A DNA stretch of 64,000 nt from CAVSXS01 sp963767715 (GTDB taxonomy: Bacteria > Chloroflexota > Ktedonobacteria > Ktedonobacterales > Ktedonobacteraceae). The DNA lies in NCBI GenBank assembly GCA_963767715.1, contig CAVYFA010000017.1, positions 1 through 64,000 of the forward strand, written 5' to 3'. The position numbers and the translations under genes were made by a program. This document shows positions 59,186 to 64,000 of this stretch, piece after piece (position 1 is the first letter of the stretch; every line of letters starts with the position of its first letter). A model generated the notes under the pieces. That model was not told the origin of the DNA, ran no database searches, and worked only from the letters and a program-made list of their open reading frames with translations.

Positions 59186-60043
59186 ATGCAAGGCTTAATC
59201 TTCGTCACGTGGGAAAAATACCTCGCCGAGCGCTTTGGTGAGGGTCTTTTAGGCAGGTACCGCTCTGCTATTGGAGAGACACCGGCCAGTGCTCCGCTGT
59301 GTACCCATGTCTACAGCGATGAAACAATGCTGGCCGGTGTAGGAGCGGCGTGTAAGCTCACCGGGCTTCCTGCCGACACACTCCTTCGGGAGTACGGGCG
59401 CTATTTTATACTCAACGGATTAACCGGTCACCTCTGCGCATACCTGTTGACCAAAGTGCAGAGTGGCCGGGACCTCCTGCTCACGATGCGCGATGCGCAT
59501 GCCCAGATGCGGCGCACCCCCGATGCGTTAACCCCCCCGCTCTTTGCATACGAAGCGCTCTCTCCCAATCCTCTCGAGCTGGCTGTCATCTATGATAGTC
59601 CGCGCAAACTGTGTCCCGTCTTGTTTGGCTGCTTTGAGGGCGCGGCGGAACGCTACGGCGAGCGTGTGCAGATCGTCGAGCGCGCCTGCATGAAGCGAGG
59701 CGCTGCCGTGTGCCGCTTTGAATTGCGCTTCTCACCCAGAATATCGAGGCCGCTGGATGTACAGGAGACACCCGAGCAGCTAGCGCGACAGCAGGCTGAG
59801 CAGCAACTGGAGAACCTTATTCTTTCCGCGCTGCCCAATGAGGATAGGGGGCTAACGCTGGCAAAGTTACAGGCAATGCTGCACTACTGGTCAGCGGATC
59901 CCGATCAGCTACGACCAGCCGTGCTATTGAAGTCCCTGAATCATTTAAGCTTTGCTGGCCTGGTCGCAACTTCAGCGAACGAGCCTGGGGATACGCTAGC
60001 GACCCGGCGTTACTGGCGCGCCCCAACCTTCGAATACAGCTAA
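59186..60043 (+). CDS. H-NOX (haem NO/O2-binding) sensor with a winged-helix-like C-terminal domain
   Basis: The N-terminal ~185 residues match the H-NOX fold: MQGLIFVTWEKYLAERFGEG at the start, the proximal haem ligand H105 in RDLLLTMRDAHAQMRRTPD, TPPLFAYEALSPNPLEL, and the YxSxR motif Y136/S138/R140 in VIYDSPR that holds the haem propionates. Family knowledge: these bind NO, CO or O2. After a Gln/Glu-rich helix (190-215) comes a 65-residue end domain (LTLAKLQAMLHYWS; LLKSLNHLSFAGLVATS; TRRYWRAPTF) that reads as a winged helix. Most bacterial H-NOX proteins are stand-alone or joined to methyl-accepting or cyclase domains, so a DNA-binding output would be unusual. It follows a tandem PPOX gene. 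Confidence 0.88.
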   Translation: MQGLIFVTWEKYLAERFGEGLLGRYRSAIGETPASAPLCTHVYSDETMLAGVGAACKLTGLPADTLLREYGRYFILNGLTGHLCAYLLTKVQSGRDLLLTMRDAHAQMRRTPDALTPPLFAYEALSPNPLELAVIYDSPRKLCPVLFGCFEGAAERYGERVQIVERACMKRGAAVCRFELRFSPRISRPLDVQETPEQLARQQAEQQLENLILSALPNEDRGLTLAKLQAMLHYWSADPDQLRPAVLLKSLNHLSFAGLVATSANEPGDTLATRRYWRAPTFEYS

Positions 60044-60266
60044 TGATCTCAGCATAAGGTACTGAATTGTTCGCTAGTTGAAGGGAGCGAAAACCGCGTT
60101 GAGGCTGGAGGGGCCGAAACAGGCCATCACAAGTAGCCCCAAAAAGGTGACTGGCGGGGTTCAACCCTCTTATCCATGCAGGGGTAGTAGCATTGATAGA
60201 CCACTCAAGAAGTCACTCAGAAACGCCAAAGGAAATATCTTAAAAGCATTTCAAGTGGCTTGCCGG

Positions 60267-60306
60267 GGAAGGATTGCTGGGTCACGAACCCATCAGCAAT
60301 CCTTCC
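60267..60306. terminator. Hairpin between convergent H-NOX and ferritin-like genes
   Basis: GGAAGGATTGCTG (60267-60279) and CAGCAATCCTTCC (60294-60306) form a perfect 13-bp stem with a 14-nt loop. It lies 3' of both genes and probably terminates both transcripts. The rest of 60044-60352 holds no gene. Confidence 0.65.
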
Positions 60307-60352
60307 TTATCAGTTAGTCATCCACCTGCCGCCATGGGCTGTGCATAGCAGG

Positions 60353-61147
60353 TTACGGTGTGGTGTGGATCACGCCCGGGAAACTCGCGCTGACCGGATG
60401 GTACTCGTAGTCATTGCCTGGTCGCGGGCTCAAGAACCCCGCCGCCGTTACCGCGGCTGGTACCTGCAAGAAGCTTTCGAGGGCGACCGGTCCGAAAGCC
60501 CAGTTATCCCAGGGCTCCGCATCCAGGATGACACGGCCCACCACCCGGTGTCCACCCTCCACCTGCATGAGTTGCCCGCCGATCTGTGCCAGACGGGGCC
60601 GTTTCATCGTGGCCATGTCCTTGATCCAGGCCAGCAGTGCTCCATTGGTCAATTCCTCCCCTAACTGCTGGGTTGCCAGGAAGAGTGAGCGGTCCTCGAA
60701 GGTATCATCGCCGTGGGGAAAGCTGAAGTGAGTGGTAGCCGGGACTCCCCCATTTGCCAGCGCGAAGTTCAGGTGGATTTGTTCTTCCGTCCGAATGGCC
60801 TTCAAGGCGTTCAGCGCGTCACCGCTAATGCCCAACCGCTTAGCGTTGGCGACGCCGTGGCTGTAGAAGGTAACAAACAGCGCCTCCCCGGTTGCCAGGA
60901 TACTGAAGTACTCGGTGAGAGTCGAGCCACCGGATGCCACCTCGGCATGGACCGTGCGCGCATTGAAGAGCGTGGCAGCAGCGGCTCCCGCTACAGCCGT
61001 TCCCGCCACTACCGTCGCCGCTCCTAGCAGCCGCCGACGTGGCATGGGGGTGGAGAACGAAGCCGTCAGATCGGTCGTCGCTTTGAGGACCTCGCTTGGT
61101 ACCTCCTCCGAGGCCTTGCGAATTTCAGAGGTATCCATGATGTGCAT
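60353..61147 (-). CDS. Tat-exported ferritin-like domain protein
   Basis: A 264-residue protein with a twin-arginine signal (PMPRRRLLGAATVVAGTAVAG, about 35-55). It has a four-helix bundle of the ferritin-like type (PF13668): TLTEYFSILATGEALFVTFY, ALKAIRTEEQIHLNFALANG with E and H ligands spaced as in such dimetal sites, and a third helix with FLATQQLGEELTNGALLAWI. Two ATGs (61147, 61138) are possible; the first has AAAGGA 4-5 nt upstream. Family members are of unknown function in soil bacteria and may bind iron or manganese. It converges on the H-NOX unit. Confidence 0.82.
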   Translation of the reverse strand: MHIMDTSEIRKASEEVPSEVLKATTDLTASFSTPMPRRRLLGAATVVAGTAVAGAAAATLFNARTVHAEVASGGSTLTEYFSILATGEALFVTFYSHGVANAKRLGISGDALNALKAIRTEEQIHLNFALANGGVPATTHFSFPHGDDTFEDRSLFLATQQLGEELTNGALLAWIKDMATMKRPRLAQIGGQLMQVEGGHRVVGRVILDAEPWDNWAFGPVALESFLQVPAAVTAAGFLSPRPGNDYEYHPVSASFPGVIHTTP

Positions 61148-61934
61148 CCAATCCTTTCAATTGTAGCGAAATAGCGTTAAGCGAGAAACATCCATTGAAT
61201 ACTATAGAAGAAATGTCTCTGCCTACACAAGAAGAAGAGGGTTGCAATTCGGTTAAGATCTTGTTGTACTTCTGTGATTGGAGTAACGATTTATGTAGTG
61301 TACGTGCGCCGACAACTCGACCATGCTCCGGTCCTTCAATTGGCTCGATAGGCCGGATCCCACAAAAACTTGCACATGTCGTTAGTTAGCAGTTCTAAAC
61401 AGACAAGCCACAGAGCATTAAGCCACTCAAGGAGGCTATACACACCAGCCCTCACAAGAACCTTTCGGGTTGAACGCTCTCAACCCTCTTTTCATAACCG
61501 TGCATGCGATGCTAGACTATCCATAACACGATATGTAGCAACGCCGGCGATTTTCAGCGGGAAACGGCGACACCCAGCGAACAAAGCACGAGGAATCAAG
61601 CGCGGGGAGAACACCAGCGAACGCCCAGAGACGGTCCCGGCCGTATCCCGTATGCGCTACCTTTGGCAAATAGCAAGCCATTCAAGAGTATCCCGTCCGA
61701 AATTGCCTACATGAACATGGCTTTATACCCGTTCAAGCCATTCATCAACCAGGCGGATTTGACAGCAAAACTTGACAGCAATGCCGGCGAATTTTCGCTG
61801 ACAATGGCGAACGTCAGCGAACAAACTCGCGAGTATCGAGCGTTGCCAAGCCGCTCGACACAACCCCGGTGAGGCGCCAAAAGTCTATGATATAATATTT
61901 CAGTTATATCTCATTTCGGGAGGCGCAGTGGCTT
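61148..61934. other. Long intergenic region with diverged repeat blocks
   Basis: No gene can be supported in these ~790 bp. A block of about 55 bp near 61550-61610 (GCCGGCGATTTTCAGCG ... CAGCGAACAAAG) recurs diverged near 61780-61840 (GCCGGCGAATTTTCGCTG ... CAGCGAACAAAC), and CAGCGAAC is repeated at 61574, 61614 and 61813 or nearby. These may be the decayed remains of an inserted element. A possible -10 TATAAT (61891-61896) lies before the LysR gene. Confidence 0.4.
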
Positions 61935-62855
61935 ATGCAAACGCTCAACCTGCACCAGTTGCAAACTTTTCAGGTGGTCGCGAAGCACTGTAGTTATGTG
62001 CGGGCGGCGGAGGAGTTGCATTTCAGCCAGCCAGCGGTTTCAGCGCAGATCCGCCTGCTCGAAACCTCGCTGGGGGTGAAGTTGTTCGAGCAGATCGGGC
62101 GCAAGACGCACCTCACGCAGGCCGGGGAGGAGCTGTATCTCTACAGCAAGAAAATCTTCTCGGTCATCGACGAGGCGATGGAGGTGATGGACGCGCTGCG
62201 CAGTCCGCACTATGGGCGCCTGAGCGTGGGGGCGGATACGACGGTGGGTTCGTATGTCATTCCTGGCATGCTGGGCAAATTCCGGCAGATGTTCCCCGCC
62301 GTCGAGATCTCGCTGGAGGTGCTCAACCGTCTCTCGCTGGTCGACGCGCTGGTCAGCAACCGCGTCGATATGGCAGTGATGGGAGCCGTTCCCGATGACG
62401 CGCCCGTCGAGATCGAACCTATCGCCTATAATCCCCTCGTCTTGATCGCCGCACCCAGTCACCGCCTGGCGGGGATTCCGGATGTCTCGATTAAGGAACT
62501 GGGACGCGAGCATTTCCTGCTGCGCGAACCCGGCTCGGGGACGCGGGCGGCGCTCGAAACCGCCTTGAAGGAGGCCGGGGTGCCGCTGCAGATCAGCATG
62601 CAGGTGGGGAACAACAGCGCCATCAAACAGGGCGTTGCCGCCGGCCTGGGGATCGCACTCATCTCGCGGGTCGCCCTGGATATGGAGCTAGAGACCAGGC
62701 GGATTGTGATCCTGGATGTCGAAGGCTTTCCCATCATGCGTCAGTGGCGGCTCGTGCACCTGAAGGATAAATACCTCTCACCCACCGCGCACGCGTTCAA
62801 GGCCTTTATGCTGCAAAATGCCGACAAGCGTTTGCGAAGGAGTGCACAGGAATAG
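61935..62855 (+). CDS. LysR-family transcriptional regulator
   Basis: A 306-residue LTTR. The winged helix-turn-helix is at residues 4-63 (LHQLQTFQVVAKHCSYVRAAEEL; HFSQPAVSAQIRLLETSLGVKLFEQIGRKTHLTQAG). The effector domain follows (GRLSVGADTTVGSYVIPGMLGKF; FLLREPGSGTRAALETALKEAG; AAGLGIALISRVAL). It belongs with CysB/CbbR-like regulators by general layout. It is 13 nt upstream of, and co-directional with, an acyl-CoA dehydrogenase gene, rather than divergent as is common for LysR, so it may not regulate that gene in the classical way. Confidence 0.93.
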   Translation: MQTLNLHQLQTFQVVAKHCSYVRAAEELHFSQPAVSAQIRLLETSLGVKLFEQIGRKTHLTQAGEELYLYSKKIFSVIDEAMEVMDALRSPHYGRLSVGADTTVGSYVIPGMLGKFRQMFPAVEISLEVLNRLSLVDALVSNRVDMAVMGAVPDDAPVEIEPIAYNPLVLIAAPSHRLAGIPDVSIKELGREHFLLREPGSGTRAALETALKEAGVPLQISMQVGNNSAIKQGVAAGLGIALISRVALDMELETRRIVILDVEGFPIMRQWRLVHLKDKYLSPTAHAFKAFMLQNADKRLRRSAQE

Positions 62856-62868
62856 CAAAGGAGGGCGC

Positions 62869-64000
62869 ATGGATACGCCGTTCGATCTCTCAAGCACGGA
62901 CTGGCAGCCTATCATCGAGGAAGTGCGCCGTTTCGTGGAGCGCGAGGTGCTGCCGGTCGCGCATGAGCTGGAAAAGCAGGACATCTACCCGGCGGAACTG
63001 GTCGAGAAGCTGAGAGGGCTCGGCATCTTCGGCGCGACTATTCCTGAGGCTTACGGCGGCCTCGGCATGGATTTCCTGACGTATACGCAGATCATCGAGG
63101 AGCTGTCGCGCGGCTGGATGAGCCTGGCGGGCATCATCAACACGCACGTGCTGGTGGCCTATATGATCGCCACCTACGGGACGGAGGAGCAGCGCCGCGC
63201 CTTTCTCCCCGTCATGGCGGAGGGAGAGAAGCGCGGCGGCATCTGCCTCTCCGAGGCCAACGCGGGCAGCGATGTGCAAGCCATCAGCATGACTGCGATG
63301 CGCGAGGGCGACGACTACATCCTCAACGGTTCCAAGCTGTGGGTCACGAATGGCCTGCGCGGCAGCATCTTCGCGGTGCTGGCGCGCACCGATCCCGGCG
63401 CGCAGCCGCCCCACCGCGGTATGAGCCTCTTCCTGGTCGAAAAGGGTACGTCCGGCCTGCACGCGGGCCGCACCTTCGAGAAGCTCGGCTACAAGGGCGT
63501 CGAGACGGCGGAACTGGTCTTCGATGGCGTACGCGTCCCGGCTTCGCGCCTGCTGGGCGGCAGGGAGGGCGAGGGCTTCAAGCACGCCATGAGTGGTCTA
63601 GAGGTCGGACGCATCAACGTCGCCGCCCGCGCTGTCGGCGTGGCTCAGGCCGCCTTCGAGGATGCCATGCATTACGCGCAGCAGCGCAGCACCTTCGGCA
63701 AGCCCATCGCGCAGCACCAGGCTATCCAGCTCAAACTGGCCGACATGGCGACCTCTATCGAGGCGGCGCGCCTGCTGCTGCGCCAGGCCGCGCGCAAGAA
63801 GGACGGCGGCGAGCGCTGCGACCTGGAGGCGGGTATGGCCAAGCTCTTCGCCACCGAGACGTGCCAGCAGGTTACGCTCGAAGCCATGCGCATCTTCGGC
63901 GGCTTCGGCTACACCAAAGACTTCAATGTGGAACGCTACTATCGCGATGCTCCCTTCATGCTGGTCGGCGAGGGCACCAGCGAAATACAAAAACTGGTGA
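62869..64000 (+). CDS. Acyl-CoA dehydrogenase, C-terminus cut by the window edge
   Basis: 377 residues are visible from an ATG with AAAGGAGGGC upstream. FAD-dependent acyl-CoA dehydrogenase motifs are ICLSEANAGSDVQAISM (FAD-binding), LNGSKLWVTNG, RSTFGKPIAQHQAIQLKLADM, and the C-terminal MRIFGGFGYTKDFNVERYYRDA with the catalytic glutamate in VGEGTSEIQ at the end of the window. It oxidises a fatty or branched-chain acyl-CoA to the enoyl-CoA with electron transfer flavoprotein as acceptor. Only the last few residues should be missing. Confidence 0.93.
   Translation, partial: MDTPFDLSSTDWQPIIEEVRRFVEREVLPVAHELEKQDIYPAELVEKLRGLGIFGATIPEAYGGLGMDFLTYTQIIEELSRGWMSLAGIINTHVLVAYMIATYGTEEQRRAFLPVMAEGEKRGGICLSEANAGSDVQAISMTAMREGDDYILNGSKLWVTNGLRGSIFAVLARTDPGAQPPHRGMSLFLVEKGTSGLHAGRTFEKLGYKGVETAELVFDGVRVPASRLLGGREGEGFKHAMSGLEVGRINVAARAVGVAQAAFEDAMHYAQQRSTFGKPIAQHQAIQLKLADMATSIEAARLLLRQAARKKDGGERCDLEAGMAKLFATETCQQVTLEAMRIFGGFGYTKDFNVERYYRDAPFMLVGEGTSEIQKLV

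Noticed and set aside
62040..63990. Minus-strand frames over LysR and acyl-CoA dehydrogenase genes
   Set aside because: They are shadows of two well-conserved plus-strand families.

Overview
The window is a chromosomal segment of a Chloroflexota-like bacterium, most probably a member of the Ktedonobacteria. The grounds are the large regulatory and membrane fusions, the many paralogous GT4 glycosyltransferases, short dispersed palindromes, and the family content (H-NOX, cytidylate-kinase-like, Gly/Arg-rich zinc-ribbon and PQQ-propeller proteins). This assignment rests on family content and was not tested by a search. Coding density is high, and most genes have GGAG-type ribosome sites. No rRNA, tRNA, CRISPR array or intact insertion sequence was seen.

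Left flank (1-23.9 kb). It starts inside an S9 peptidase, followed by a VapBC toxin-antitoxin pair with its own consensus promoter. A tightly packed minus-strand operon follows: three GT4 glycosyltransferases and an FMN-binding PPOX protein, next to a HIT protein. Next come a zinc-ribbon/Gly-Arg-rich repeat protein, an AT-rich coiled-coil membrane protein, and a large fusion of a catalytically degenerate protein-kinase domain with a DinG/XPD-type iron-sulfur helicase. After these are two small envelope proteins, an OmpR-type two-component system, a GT9 glycosyltransferase, a NUDIX regulator, an amino-acid-permease/histidine-kinase fusion and a YncE-type beta-propeller.

Centre (23.9-50.8 kb). 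This is a large exopolysaccharide locus: a lipoprotein glycoside hydrolase, four GT4 enzymes, a PAPS sulfotransferase, three alkaline-phosphatase-superfamily proteins (one without its catalytic residues), a Wzz/BY-kinase, a Wzy polymerase, a Wzx flippase with a long cytosolic extension, a pentapeptide-repeat protein ending in a channel-like pore, a P-loop ATPase, a second YncE propeller, an FAD oxidoreductase and an ATP-grasp ligase. At four transcription-unit starts I see the same promoter design: heptamers like CTTAACC repeated every 11 bp and ending about 20-22 nt before a -10 box, much like a PHO box. The locus therefore looks like one regulon making a sulfated and possibly phosphorylated Wzy-type polysaccharide.

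Right flank (50.8-64 kb). It holds a cytidylate-kinase-like protein, an orphan YgiT-type zinc-finger antitoxin, a two-propeller PQQ-like membrane protein with a broken N-terminus, a miniature inverted-repeat element, remnants of small genes, a tandem PPOX protein next to an H-NOX gas sensor with a winged-helix-like tail, a Tat-exported ferritin-like protein, and a LysR regulator followed by an acyl-CoA dehydrogenase that runs off the window. Five apparent single-base frameshifts, mostly in short homopolymers, fall between 44.7 and 57.4 kb. They mean either local gene decay or uncorrected sequencing error, and they decide how several genes here should be read.
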